A stretch of DNA of 51,807 nt from an uncultured Porphyromonadaceae bacterium. Its GTDB lineage: Bacteria > Bacteroidota > Bacteroidia > Bacteroidales > Muribaculaceae. The stretch spans positions 1-51,807 of the forward strand of contig CAMHQD010000016.1 in the NCBI GenBank assembly GCA_946187345.1, in the 5' to 3' direction. The translations under genes and the position numbers were made by a program. Below are positions 43,648-51,762 of this stretch, in pieces. The stretch's first letter is position 1; each line of letters begins with the position of its first letter. The notes beneath the pieces were generated by a model that saw only the letters and a program-made list of their open reading frames with translations, was not told the DNA's origin and ran no database searches.

Positions 43648-46515
43648 CTATACGTTGCCTGCACCTTGCCGGTATTGGAGAGGTGATATGCCCTCATGTT
43701 GCTTGAAGATGCGTGAGAAATAGGCTTGGTCGGCAAAGCCGCAGGCGTTCGCGACATCAGCAATAGAAAGTTCTTGGCGCGAGGTGAGCAGACGCTTGGC
43801 GCGAGTGATGCGCAAGTCAGTGATAAACGTCGTAGTGTTGCGGCCGGTGAGTGCCAAAATTTTGCGGCGCAGTTGCACGGGATTCATATTAAGTTGTCTG
43901 GCGATTTGAGTCACCTCGAGCGCGCCCTCGGCACCGCGGTCCATTTCGCTGTTAATAATACCGGTGATGCGTTCGAGGAAGGAATTGTCACCTGATGCAA
44001 ATGGTGGCGCGTCCGTGGCGGCACTTAACGCTGCGGCATCTGGATTGGCGTATCTCTCACGCAGTTGTTGCCGCTGGGCAAGCAAGTTGGCCACTACGGC
44101 GCGCAATTCGTCGGCATTAAACGGTTTGTAGAGGTATGCGTCGGCGCCAGCCTCGATGCCGGCGATGCGGTCGGTGGACGTGCTGCGAGCGCTGACAACA
44201 ACGATTGGAATGTGTCCCAGCACCTGTGAGGCTCTCACCTGCCGGCAAAGGGCGAGCCCGTCGATGGCGCCGGGCATCATCAGATCGGTGACGATGACAT
44301 CAGGAATAAGTTGTCTCGCACGCGACAATGCGTCGCGGCCGTTTGCCACAATGGTGAGGTCATAAATTTGCTCAAGTTGAGAGGCGATGTACCGTGCCAC
44401 ATCGGCATTGTCCTCTACAATGAGGACTCTTGGCCGCTGGTTGTCGTTGCTGTCGGACTGATCGCTTGAGTCGGCGACCTCTGGAGGTATCTGTGCTTTT
44501 GTGCCGGCAATCGCCGCGCGCCGTGTCGCCGTCGCGGTGTCGTTGTCAAGCGGTTGATAGCCGTGATGTCTAACGGGTAGTGTGACGGTGATTGTGGTGC
44601 CGGCGGCGATGACGCTTTCGATGGCCACACTGCCTCCCATGGCTTCAGCCATCTGCCTCACTAATGGCAAGCCCAGACCGGTGCCATTCATGTGGTCGCT
44701 ATCGTTGGCTTGGAAAAACGGGTCAAACACGTGTTGCACCTCGTCGGGCTTAATGCCGATGCCGGTGTCGGCTACAGTGATGTTGATATTGCCGTCCATG
44801 ACACTTGTTGTGACAGAGATGCTGCCAAACTCCGGAGTGAACTTGACAGCGTTTGACACCAAATTGGCTACAATGCGATGGATGTAATATGGCACAAAGT
44901 CGGTGCTGACGCCGCCGTCGGGTCGTGCATAGGACAATTCTATGTTCTTGAGCGAGGCCATCTCCTGCATATCCTCTACCACCATAGATAGATAGGCGGA
45001 GATGTCGCCGTGTCGCCACTCGGCGTTGCCGATGGCGTTCTTAACGCGGCTGATGTCGAGCAGTTGGGTGATGAGCGCGAGCAGGTTGTTGCCTTGACGA
45101 CTGATGGCGGCCGCACGCGACACTGTGGCGGGGTCGGCGCTGGTGCGGGCGATGTCGTCGGCCACGCCGTTAATCACAGTCAGAGGAGTGCGGAACTCGT
45201 GGGTGATGTTGGTAAAGAAGTCGCTGCGTGTGCGGTCCATCTGCTCAAGTAGTTTCTGATTACGTGCCCTAAGACGCAGCGAGTAGAGCAGGAACGATAT
45301 CGCCGCCAAAGCCAGCAGCAGGATTAGGGTGCCGATGATGAGGGCTGTGTTGCGCCGGCTGATGTCGCCGGTATATTCGTTATGGAGACTGTTAATGGCC
45401 ATTTGGCGCAACTCTCGCTCATAGTTGACGCGCATCTTGAGCAGGTTGTTTAGATTTTGATTGCCCTGCACGCTGTCCATTATGGCGATGTGGCGCTTGT
45501 AGTGGGCCAGTGCGTTGGCATTGTCCCCACGGATTGCGGCAAGGCGGTGCTTGAGGTCTTCAACCATGGCTTCATGCTCGAGCGAGCCAATCTCGGTTGT
45601 GATGTCGGCACTGCGGTTAATAAAGGTGGCGGCGTCGACGGTGTTGCCTTGCTCAAGTTTGACTCGCGCGATCGACAGGCATGCCTCGAGGTAATGCCAT
45701 CGGTCGTCGGACGTGGCGAGGCTATCATGTGCAATGGTGTATTCTGTCAAGGCACTGTCGAGTTTGCCGGCTTCCTCAAGCAGTGATCCGAAGTAGTTGT
45801 GACACAATGCGATGCCGAGTTGTGAACCGGCGCGTGTGTTTAGTTCAAGCGAGCGTCGGTAATATGTCCACGCCGAGTCTGCTCGGCCAAAATGCTGATG
45901 GATGGCACCCAGATTGGCATAATTTATTGCTTGCCCCAAGTCGCTGCCTAAGCGCCGCTCTCCATCGAGGGCGGCTCGCAGCACGCTGTCGGCGAGTTCA
46001 TAACTCTCAAGCGTCATAAAAATGTTTCCCAAGCCGTTGAGCGAGATGACGTGGTTTTTGATGGCCACATTACTTGTCTTGTCGCTCATCAAGTCGCAGA
46101 GGGTGAGAGCCTGATAGTGGCAGTGCATGGCCCGCTCCATCTGTCCCATGCGGCGGTAGTCGGTGCCCAGGTTGTTGGATGCGCGCACTGCCTCGACGGT
46201 GTCGCGCAGTTGTAAAGCGGCATCAAGGGCACGGCTGTGGGCGTTGACGGCTTCTTCAAATCGAGAGTTGTTGCGGTATAACTTGCCGAGGCGTTGGCTG
46301 GCGAGCATCACGCCGGTGAGGTCGCCATGTTGCTGCCATTGCGCCTCGAGCACGGCTAAGGAGTCGATGGATGTTGTGCCACCCACGATGCTGTCTATGG
46401 CCGAATAGTGGGCGGCTTGCTCGCGTTGCCGGGCATCGCCACCATCGCAAGATGTCAACACAAGTGCCGTGCCGGCTATAAGTATGAGAATTAACCGTTG
46501 AGCGATAGTAGTCAT
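43648..46515 (-). CDS. Hybrid two-component system: TPR sensor, histidine kinase, receiver, AraC regulator
   Basis: 955 residues from ATG 46515 (GTG one codon before is less likely). A signal or lipoprotein-like N-terminus (ILIAGTALVLTSCDGG) leads to a TPR-type sensor domain outside the membrane (about 45-370; many A-x-x-Y/A-L pairs). One membrane helix is at about 388-412. Then: HisKA with the phospho-His in FTNITHEFRTPLT (about 437); HATPase with NLVSNAVKFTPE, ADTGIGIKPDE and GTGLGLPLVRQM; receiver with VLIVEDNADVARY and the phospho-Asp in VIVTDLMMPG (about 743); a C-terminal AraC HTH (QIARQLNMNPVQLRRKI and IADVANACGFADQAYFSRIFKQ). Such fused systems in Bacteroidota regulate polysaccharide or envelope genes; the usual periplasmic domain is a beta-propeller, here TPR. 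It probably controls nearby genes, which are not susC/susD-like. Confidence 0.92.
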   Translation of the reverse strand: MTTIAQRLILILIAGTALVLTSCDGGDARQREQAAHYSAIDSIVGGTTSIDSLAVLEAQWQQHGDLTGVMLASQRLGKLYRNNSRFEEAVNAHSRALDAALQLRDTVEAVRASNNLGTDYRRMGQMERAMHCHYQALTLCDLMSDKTSNVAIKNHVISLNGLGNIFMTLESYELADSVLRAALDGERRLGSDLGQAINYANLGAIHQHFGRADSAWTYYRRSLELNTRAGSQLGIALCHNYFGSLLEEAGKLDSALTEYTIAHDSLATSDDRWHYLEACLSIARVKLEQGNTVDAATFINRSADITTEIGSLEHEAMVEDLKHRLAAIRGDNANALAHYKRHIAIMDSVQGNQNLNNLLKMRVNYERELRQMAINSLHNEYTGDISRRNTALIIGTLILLLALAAISFLLYSLRLRARNQKLLEQMDRTRSDFFTNITHEFRTPLTVINGVADDIARTSADPATVSRAAAISRQGNNLLALITQLLDISRVKNAIGNAEWRHGDISAYLSMVVEDMQEMASLKNIELSYARPDGGVSTDFVPYYIHRIVANLVSNAVKFTPEFGSISVTTSVMDGNINITVADTGIGIKPDEVQHVFDPFFQANDSDHMNGTGLGLPLVRQMAEAMGGSVAIESVIAAGTTITVTLPVRHHGYQPLDNDTATATRRAAIAGTKAQIPPEVADSSDQSDSNDNQRPRVLIVEDNADVARYIASQLEQIYDLTIVANGRDALSRARQLIPDVIVTDLMMPGAIDGLALCRQVRASQVLGHIPIVVVSARSTSTDRIAGIEAGADAYLYKPFNADELRAVVANLLAQRQQLRERYANPDAAALSAATDAPPFASGDNSFLERITGIINSEMDRGAEGALEVTQIARQLNMNPVQLRRKILALTGRNTTTFITDLRITRAKRLLTSRQELSIADVANACGFADQAYFSRIFKQHEGISPLQYRQGAGNV

Positions 46516-46520
46516 CACAA

Positions 46521-46534
46521 GTCGTTAGTCGTTA
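46521..46534. repeat. Two GTCGTTA heptads in the leader of the hybrid regulator
   Basis: GTCGTTA twice (46521-46527 and 46528-46534), just upstream of the regulator's ATG, so the short mRNA leader would read CGACTAACGACTAACGAC. Confidence 0.75.
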
Positions 46535-46542
46535 GTCGGTGG

Positions 46543-46574
46543 CAAAGTTATCGCTTTTTTTGGTAACACGCAAA
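46543..46574 (-). promoter_or_regulatory. Predicted promoter for the hybrid regulator
   Basis: On the minus strand TTTG (46574-46571), 20-nt spacer, TAACTTTG (46550-46543). The start of transcription would be near 46536. It interlocks with the plus-strand promoter at 46559-46590. Confidence 0.65.
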
Positions 46575-46590
46575 TTAATGCTTACCTTTG
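46559..46590 (+). promoter_or_regulatory. Predicted promoter for the glycosyltransferase operon
   Basis: TTTG (46559-46562), 20-nt spacer, TACCTTTG (46583-46590), an excellent Bacteroidota match, about 88 bp upstream of ATG 46679. Its -33 box lies in the spacer of the divergent promoter and vice versa. Confidence 0.7.
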
Positions 46591-46678
46591 CACTCAATTT
46601 TCAGGACCAAGTGGTCTAAGAACTATAGGAATTCAATGAACCCTATGAATTCTACAAACTCTAACGACTATTGACTAA

Positions 46679-47632
46679 ATGGATATTTCGGTTGTTATTC
46701 CGCTTTATAACGAGGCCGAGTCGCTGCCCGAGTTGGCGCAGTGGATTGAGCGTGTGATGACGGAGCATGGCTTCACCTACGAGGTGCTGATGATTAACGA
46801 CGGCAGTACCGATGAGTCGTGGCAGGTGATAAAGTCCCTTCATGAGAAGAACTCGGCCATTAAGGGCGTGTCCTTCCGCCGTAACTATGGCAAGTCGCCG
46901 GCTCTTTATGTCGGTTTTGACCGTGCTCAAGGTGATGTGGTGATTACTATGGATGCTGACCTTCAGGATAGCCCTGACGAGATTCCCGAACTCTTCCGTA
47001 TGATTAAGGAGGAGGACTACGACCTGGTGAGCGGTTGGAAGAAGAAACGCTTCGACCCGTTGAGCAAGACCATTCCCACCAAGTTGTTCAACGCCACGGC
47101 ACGATGGGTGAGCGGTATCGACAACCTGCATGACTTCAACTGCGGCTTGAAGGCTTATCGTCGTGATGTGGTCAAGCATATCGAGGTGTACGGCGACATG
47201 CACCGCTATGTGCCTTATTTGGCCAAAAATGCCGGCTTTACCCGCATCGGCGAGAAAGTCGTCCATCATCAGGCTCGCAAGTATGGCACTACAAAGTTTG
47301 GCCTCGATCGCTTTGTTAATGGTTATCTCGACCTGTTGACGCTCTGGTTTCAGGCCAAATTCGGTGTCAAGCCGATGCACTTCTTTGGGTTGTTGGGCAG
47401 TCTGATGTTCCTTGTGGGCTTCATCGCGGTGATTGTTGTGGGCAGCATAAAATTGAGCCACATCATCGACGGCACGCCGCACCCGTTGGTCACCGACTCT
47501 CCCTATTTCTATTTGGCGCTCACGGCGATGCTTTTAGGTACGCAGTTGTTCCTGACAGGCTTCTTGGGCGAACTGATTATTCGCAATTCGCCATCTCGCA
47601 ACAACTTCGAGATCGCTGAGAATATCGAGTAA
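46679..47632 (+). CDS. Family 2 glycosyltransferase, dolichol/undecaprenyl-phosphate sugar transferase-like
   Basis: 317 residues. The GT-A domain (about 1-225) shows ISVVIPLYNEAESL, INDGSTDESW, FRRNYGKSPALYVGFD, and the metal-binding MDADLQDSPDE, with LVSGWKKKRFD and NCGLKAYRR, as in DPM1/ArnC-like enzymes that pass a sugar from a nucleotide donor to a polyprenyl phosphate. Two C-terminal membrane helices follow (about 238-262 and 278-303). The pathway cannot be read from neighbours. ATG 46679 follows a TAACGACTATTGACTAA leader. It is the first gene of a three-gene plus-strand unit. Confidence 0.9.
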   Translation: MDISVVIPLYNEAESLPELAQWIERVMTEHGFTYEVLMINDGSTDESWQVIKSLHEKNSAIKGVSFRRNYGKSPALYVGFDRAQGDVVITMDADLQDSPDEIPELFRMIKEEDYDLVSGWKKKRFDPLSKTIPTKLFNATARWVSGIDNLHDFNCGLKAYRRDVVKHIEVYGDMHRYVPYLAKNAGFTRIGEKVVHHQARKYGTTKFGLDRFVNGYLDLLTLWFQAKFGVKPMHFFGLLGSLMFLVGFIAVIVVGSIKLSHIIDGTPHPLVTDSPYFYLALTAMLLGTQLFLTGFLGELIIRNSPSRNNFEIAENIE

Positions 47633-47662
47633 AGTTTTAACATGAATATCCATGAGTTAACC

Positions 47663-48202
47663 ATGAATTTTCGTGCGATATTGTTTGTTGTTGCGTTTGC
47701 TGCCGCAGCGGTTTTTGTCTCATGCAGTGACGACACGTGCTATGACCAACGCAGCGCGTTGCCCACGGCGCGATTCTACTACAAAGGGGGTACGACGGCT
47801 GTCGCTGTGAGCGGTCTCACTGTGGGAGGTATTGGTGCGGCCGGTGATAGCCTGATAGTTGACAGTACCACAGTGAGCGAGTTTTATATGCCGCTCGCGC
47901 CGCATGAGACAGAGTGCCGATACTTTCTACGCTTCACCATCGCTCAAGAAGGTGTTGACAGCGAGACCGGCGAGACGGTAACCACTTATAGCCACCTCAC
48001 AGACACGCTCACCGTGCAATATACGGCAAAACCATATTTCGCCTCGCGAGAGTGTGGAGCGATGTTCTACTTCGACATAGCCAACTTGACGACCACTCGC
48101 CACATTCTCGACAGCGTGGCTGTGGTCACCCCAACGATAACCAACGTGTCGCGGGAGAACTTCCGCCTGTTCCTACCAAATGATGACAATGATGACGAGT
48201 AG
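47663..48202 (+). CDS. DUF6452-like lipoprotein
   Basis: 179 residues from ATG 47663 (MNFRAILFVVAFAAAAVFVS then Cys), chosen since it begins a clean lipoprotein signal; an earlier ATG at 47642 adds seven residues. The lipobox is FVSC. The following SDDTCYDQRSALPTARFYYK resembles what I know of DUF6452 proteins of Bacteroidales. The rest is probably a beta-sandwich. Such proteins are paired with DUF6048 proteins, as here: the next gene overlaps its end by 23 nt. Outer-membrane or periplasmic lipoprotein of unknown role. Confidence 0.75.
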   Translation: MNFRAILFVVAFAAAAVFVSCSDDTCYDQRSALPTARFYYKGGTTAVAVSGLTVGGIGAAGDSLIVDSTTVSEFYMPLAPHETECRYFLRFTIAQEGVDSETGETVTTYSHLTDTLTVQYTAKPYFASRECGAMFYFDIANLTTTRHILDSVAVVTPTITNVSRENFRLFLPNDDNDDE

Positions 48203-49001
48203 ACTTTCCATAGCGATGGTATTGCTGCTGGCGATGTTGTCGGTCGTGGCAGCGGCTCAAGAGCCGGACCGCCGCCGCGTTGTCACGCCCGTGGGACAGA
48301 ACAACAACGTGGTGATGCCGCCGGCGCGAGGCACAAGCGACAAACTCGTGGAGCAATACCTCAGCGGCGATACGCTGGCCGCCTTGCGTGAGGCGCGCGA
48401 GGACTCAATCAAGCGATCCTATAAGCGCTATCCGAGAGTGACCGACATCGCTGTGCATATCGACTGGCTCGACCTGTTGCTGATGGCCTGCGGACAGGAC
48501 TACTGCAGCGTGGGAGCAGGTGTGACACTCAATATGTGGAATCGCCTGCAACCGGTGGCCGAACTCGGTATCGGCCGGGCCAAACTGACACCCGATGACG
48601 GCAATTTCACCTATCGTGGCAAAGTGTCGCCATATTTCAAACTTGGAGCCAACTACAATTTTCTGTTCAAGAGCGAGCCTGCCTATCAGTTGCTGTTGGG
48701 ACTGCGCTTCGGTTTGTCGCCGTTCAGTTATGAGGTGACAGATGTTACAATCCGCGACTACTATTGGCGGCAAGATTCTGAGGTGAGCATTGCGGACCAA
48801 CATACTACAGCGGTGTGGGGCGAGTTGTTGGCGGGCATCAAAGTGAAAATCGCCGGTCATGTATCGCTCGGCTGGATGCTGCGTTATCACCTGATGTTCA
48901 GTTGCAAGAACGGCGAGTCGGCGCGCCCCTGGTTTGTGCCGGGCTACGGTACCCGCGATAGCCATCTGCAAGCCACCGCCGCCGTTTACTACACCTTCTG
49001 A
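48180..49001 (+). CDS. DUF6048-like outer-membrane protein
   Basis: 273 residues. It has a signal peptide (LSIAMVLLLAMLSVVAAAQE), an extended linker (RRRVVTPVGQNNNVVMPPAR), and about 160 residues of alternating strands (PYFKLGANYNFLFKS, VSLGWMLRYHLMF) that end in an aromatic C-terminal strand (LQATAAVYYTF) as in outer-membrane beta-barrels. It matches my memory of DUF6048, usually adjacent to DUF6452. Four ATG codons lie in the first 15 nt, so the exact start is uncertain; the overlap with the lipoprotein gene suggests translational coupling and a joint envelope function. Confidence 0.75.
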   Translation: MMTMMTSRLSIAMVLLLAMLSVVAAAQEPDRRRVVTPVGQNNNVVMPPARGTSDKLVEQYLSGDTLAALREAREDSIKRSYKRYPRVTDIAVHIDWLDLLLMACGQDYCSVGAGVTLNMWNRLQPVAELGIGRAKLTPDDGNFTYRGKVSPYFKLGANYNFLFKSEPAYQLLLGLRFGLSPFSYEVTDVTIRDYYWRQDSEVSIADQHTTAVWGELLAGIKVKIAGHVSLGWMLRYHLMFSCKNGESARPWFVPGYGTRDSHLQATAAVYYTF

Positions 49002-49070
49002 GAAGTACGAAGTGAGAAACACAAGGCTGCCCGTCGGAGCGTGTGAATACATTCAAAATTTTCTTTGCGT

Positions 49071-49096
49071 GTAGGGCCTGGCCTTGGCCTGGCCGC
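49071..49096. repeat. 26-bp dispersed repeat, inverted relative to 41553-41578
   Basis: Begins GTAGGGCCTGG and ends CTGGCCGC; exact complement of 41553-41578 over the full 26 bp, 7.5 kb away. It lies in the 173-bp gap before the 564-residue protein gene. Confidence 0.8.
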
Positions 49097-49174
49097 AAGT
49101 AGCAGTCGAGAACATTCCCGATAAGTGCATCGTGGCACAAAAGTTGCACACACTCATTAAAAGTAATCTGCTCT

Positions 49175-50869
49175 ATGATAGATAAACTCAAGAACATAAT
49201 ATCGCGTGTCAAGTCGCTGCGAGAGCCACCTCGCGCCGGCGACGCCATCCGCATGCTCCGCAAGTTTCTCAAGCAACGCGGCTGTCTATACACCAAGCAG
49301 CGCAACGACGAGAGGCAACTCGACCTCTACTTCTTTGACTATCAAGGTGGACATTTTGTCGCGATAGTTCATGACGACGTGGCAGGCGTCGAGTTGTCGC
49401 TGCCCGGTATCATGTCGGCACCCATGTCTCGGCTCGAACTCGTCCGGCAGGCCTGCAACCGCGGTAATGTGGTCCTGAACAAATTCAAGGTGCTATACAT
49501 CCCCGATGGTGAGAAAGACAACGTCAACGTCCACCTGCAGGCGTTTCTGCTTGCGGTGGGTGACGATGACCAACTGGACGAACTGTTGACCGACTTCTTT
49601 GTCGTGCAACGCGACTTCGTTGAGTTATATAAGCAACTTGAGAAAGAGGCTGATGAACAGCAAAGCAGCGACCCCGAGAGCGCGTCGGCGGCAAACGAGC
49701 GCTTGATGGCGCTCACCCGCGAGCAGGAAATGCGACATCTCGAGCAGGCCGACGCGGCAGCGCCCGCCGGCTCTCAGCCTATGGCCTATCGCCTCGCTTC
49801 TCTGCAGGACTCCGCCCTCTCTGTCGGGCGCCTCGTTGACACCATCGAGGCGCATGGCGCCGTGATTTATCGCCGCCTGACCATCTGCACCTCGGCGGCC
49901 AAGGCGGTTATAGTCGACAACGCGACCGAGATACACAACTACGTTGTCACCACGCCGTTCAACGATGACACCTCGCTGCAGTGGATACATCTTGTGGTTG
50001 AATACACCGTGGGCGATGAAGACGCGCCCATGATGATTGAAATCACGCTCTCGCCCGTGGCCGCTCAAGGCACGGCCCGATATGCGATGATGAATGTGGT
50101 AATCACCCCCACCAGGAATTTCGTGGCGCGTGAGCCCATGCGGCACTACGGCGGCGGTGAGGGTGTCCGCAACGGCGACATCCTCTGTTCGCTTGTGGCT
50201 ATTGATGCCGACCCAAGCAAGATGAAAGCCGAGTTTGACTATATCATCGGCGAGATTGAGCGCAAGGAGGCTTCCGGCGAGGATCTCACCACCGAGGAGG
50301 AGCAACTCTATGTGTTCAGCCGCAACGAGACCCTCGCAGCCTCGCTGCTCTACTGGGGACGTAAGTCACTGCTCGACGGGCGGTGGTTGGACGCGTTGCT
50401 GTTGCTTGAGACCGCTTGTGACCTCACCCGCAAGGGATATTATAACGGCGACAACACCTATTGCCGCCATTACGCCTCGGCCTGTTACTTTGTGGCGATG
50501 GCCGCCAATAAACTCGGCCTCTATGACACCGCCCTCAAATATATCTCTCCCTTTGCCCGCGATGGACGCATCGCTCATGCCCGCGAGTGGCTTGTCGCAT
50601 TGGCCGGTGCGCGCGACTTGCGCCTGTTCGACGAGTTGGAGCGGTTCCGCAACGATATCAACGAGGCCTACGACAATAGCGATGATATGCCGGAGGAGTT
50701 GATTGATTTTGTCAACTTCATGAGGCGTTGCCGCGCATGGGCTCTGGTGGAGTTTGGAGACTACGATGAGGCTCACAAGATGTTGCAGTCACTGCTGCGA
50801 GATGACGCCAACCGCGACTTCGTTAGAGCCGAACTAAAGTATCTCGCCTCCATCATGCCCGGCGAATAA
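49175..50869 (+). CDS. Hypothetical protein with C-terminal TPR-like helices
   Basis: 564 residues. I do not recognise the family. The N-terminal 130 residues have alternating helices and strands (YTKQRNDERQLDLYFFDYQG, VAIVHDDVAGVELSLPG) and resemble no enzyme known to me. Residues 140-190 are charged and helical. Residues about 195-345 are a second alpha/beta domain (ALSVGRLVDTIEAHGAVIY, then NYVVTTPFNDDTSLQWIHL). The last 200 residues are helical pairs (SLLDGRWLDALLLLETACDL, YASACYFVAMAANKLGLYDT) compatible with TPR repeats. No signal or membrane helix, so cytosolic. No convincing promoter was found. Downstream it meets the DUF805 gene across a 9-bp-period inverted repeat. Confidence 0.75.
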   Translation: MIDKLKNIISRVKSLREPPRAGDAIRMLRKFLKQRGCLYTKQRNDERQLDLYFFDYQGGHFVAIVHDDVAGVELSLPGIMSAPMSRLELVRQACNRGNVVLNKFKVLYIPDGEKDNVNVHLQAFLLAVGDDDQLDELLTDFFVVQRDFVELYKQLEKEADEQQSSDPESASAANERLMALTREQEMRHLEQADAAAPAGSQPMAYRLASLQDSALSVGRLVDTIEAHGAVIYRRLTICTSAAKAVIVDNATEIHNYVVTTPFNDDTSLQWIHLVVEYTVGDEDAPMMIEITLSPVAAQGTARYAMMNVVITPTRNFVAREPMRHYGGGEGVRNGDILCSLVAIDADPSKMKAEFDYIIGEIERKEASGEDLTTEEEQLYVFSRNETLAASLLYWGRKSLLDGRWLDALLLLETACDLTRKGYYNGDNTYCRHYASACYFVAMAANKLGLYDTALKYISPFARDGRIAHAREWLVALAGARDLRLFDELERFRNDINEAYDNSDDMPEELIDFVNFMRRCRAWALVEFGDYDEAHKMLQSLLRDDANRDFVRAELKYLASIMPGE

Positions 50870-50872
50870 GCC

Positions 50873-50955
50873 GATAGGAGCGATAGGAGCGATAGGAGCG
50901 ATAGGAGCGATAGTAGACGTTACCTATATCTCCTATCGCTCCTATCGCTCCTATA
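50873..50955. terminator. Inverted array of 9-bp repeats, likely bidirectional terminator
   Basis: GATAGGAGC four times (50873-50908) plus a variant, then the complementary GCTCCTATC-type units (about 50929-50955). A stem of at least 17 bp can form in several registers. It lies between the convergent 564-residue protein gene and the DUF805 gene, only 4 bp after the former's stop codon. Confidence 0.65.
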
Positions 50956-50967
50956 TCTCTTATAGAA

Positions 50968-51642
50968 TCAAACGAACTTCGGCGAGGGACCGTACTCGTT
51001 GCTCTGTCTGTCGCCGTCTTTGGCAAACCAGATGATGAGTGGGATGATGCCAACGCACGTCAATATAAGAAGTAAAAGCCAACCGCTCTTGCCGATGTCG
51101 TGAAGGCGACGCACACCCACGCCTATGCTGGGTAACAAAAGGCCGAGGCTAATAATTAATGAGAGAATTTGGATGCCAATCATCATGTCAATGATGTTGG
51201 CTACAATGCTCACGCAGAAATAGGCCAGCGCAAACCACCAATACTCCGAGCGGCGCGCGCGGCCGTTGAAGTCGAAGTACTTGTCCTTGACCACCGTTGT
51301 GACCGCCGTCATGAAGTCCATCTGCGGCAGTTCGCGCTTGGGACCGCCTTGGTTGCCGTAAGGCTGCTGCGGCTGCCCGTAGGCCTGCTGCTGATAGCCC
51401 TGCTGGCCATAATACTGTTGCTGCTGCTGGCCGTAGCCCTGTTGGCCGTAACCTTGCTGACCGTAGCCCTGCTGGCCGTAGCCCTGTTGGCCGTAACCTT
51501 GCTGTCCGTAGCCCTGCTGTCCGTAACCCTGCTGTCCGTAGCCTTGCTGGCCGTAGCCTTGCTGACCGTAACCTTGCTGTCCGTAACCTTGCTGGCCGTA
51601 GCCCTGGTTGTTGTAGCCTTGATTGTTGTAACCGTCGTTCAT
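50968..51642 (-). CDS. DUF805 membrane protein with N-terminal GYGQQ repeat domain
   Basis: 224 residues. Residues 1-100 are made of Gly, Tyr and Gln: two GYNNQ, twelve GYGQQ and then degenerate units ([14 protein letters not shown]). The DUF805 domain follows (about 110-224) with [20 protein letters not shown], a second helix pair, [17 protein letters not shown] and a last helix, giving four hydrophobic segments. DUF805 proteins are small inner-membrane proteins of unknown role; the [13 protein letters not shown] and [10 protein letters not shown] motifs are their hallmark. The Q/Y/G tail should be disordered and cytosolic. It has its own promoter (51677-51705) and terminator-flanked upstream region. 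Confidence 0.9.
   Translation of the reverse strand: MNDGYNNQGYNNQGYGQQGYGQQGYGQQGYGQQGYGQQGYGQQGYGQQGYGQQGYGQQGYGQQGYGQQGYGQQQQQYYGQQGYQQQAYGQPQQPYGNQGGPKRELPQMDFMTAVTTVVKDKYFDFNGRARRSEYWWFALAYFCVSIVANIIDMMIGIQILSLIISLGLLLPSIGVGVRRLHDIGKSGWLLLLILTCVGIIPLIIWFAKDGDRQSNEYGPSPKFV
51424..51605. repeat. Twelve 15-bp coding repeats (GYGQQ)
   Basis: Twelve tandem 15-bp units of the CCGTAGCCCTGCTGG type (with synonymous variants) encode GYGQQ. Third-position differences between units show that the amino-acid sequence is kept while the DNA drifts. Confidence 0.9.
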
Positions 51643-51676
51643 AATAGTTGATTATAAGGTTGATATTTCAATGTCG

Positions 51677-51705
51677 CAAAGTTAATAATATTTTTTTAAT
51701 TGCAA
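51677..51705 (-). promoter_or_regulatory. Predicted promoter for the DUF805 gene
   Basis: On the minus strand TTG (51705-51703), 18-nt spacer, TAACTTTG (51684-51677); leader of about 28 nt to ATG 51642. Spacer is one shorter than typical. Confidence 0.55.
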
Positions 51706-51717
51706 GCAATAATCAAC

Positions 51718-51751
51718 AAAAAAGGGCCGCAATATTTGCGACCCTTTTTTT
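51718..51751. terminator. Bidirectional intrinsic terminator
   Basis: A-run, GGG, then CGCAA/TTGCG inner stem (51728-51732 with 51736-51740), CCC and a run of seven T (51745-51751). It is typical for both strands and may end a transcript coming from the right edge as well as one from the left. Confidence 0.75.
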
Positions 51752-51762
51752 GGTATGACGGG

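Noticed and set aside
46661-47482. 273-residue minus-strand ORF opposite the glycosyltransferase
   Set aside because: Composition is that of a shadow frame, while the plus frame has all GT2 motifs.
51424-51605. CRISPR-like regular repeats
   Set aside because: The 15-bp units have no spacers and are in frame in a DUF805 gene; they encode GYGQQ.
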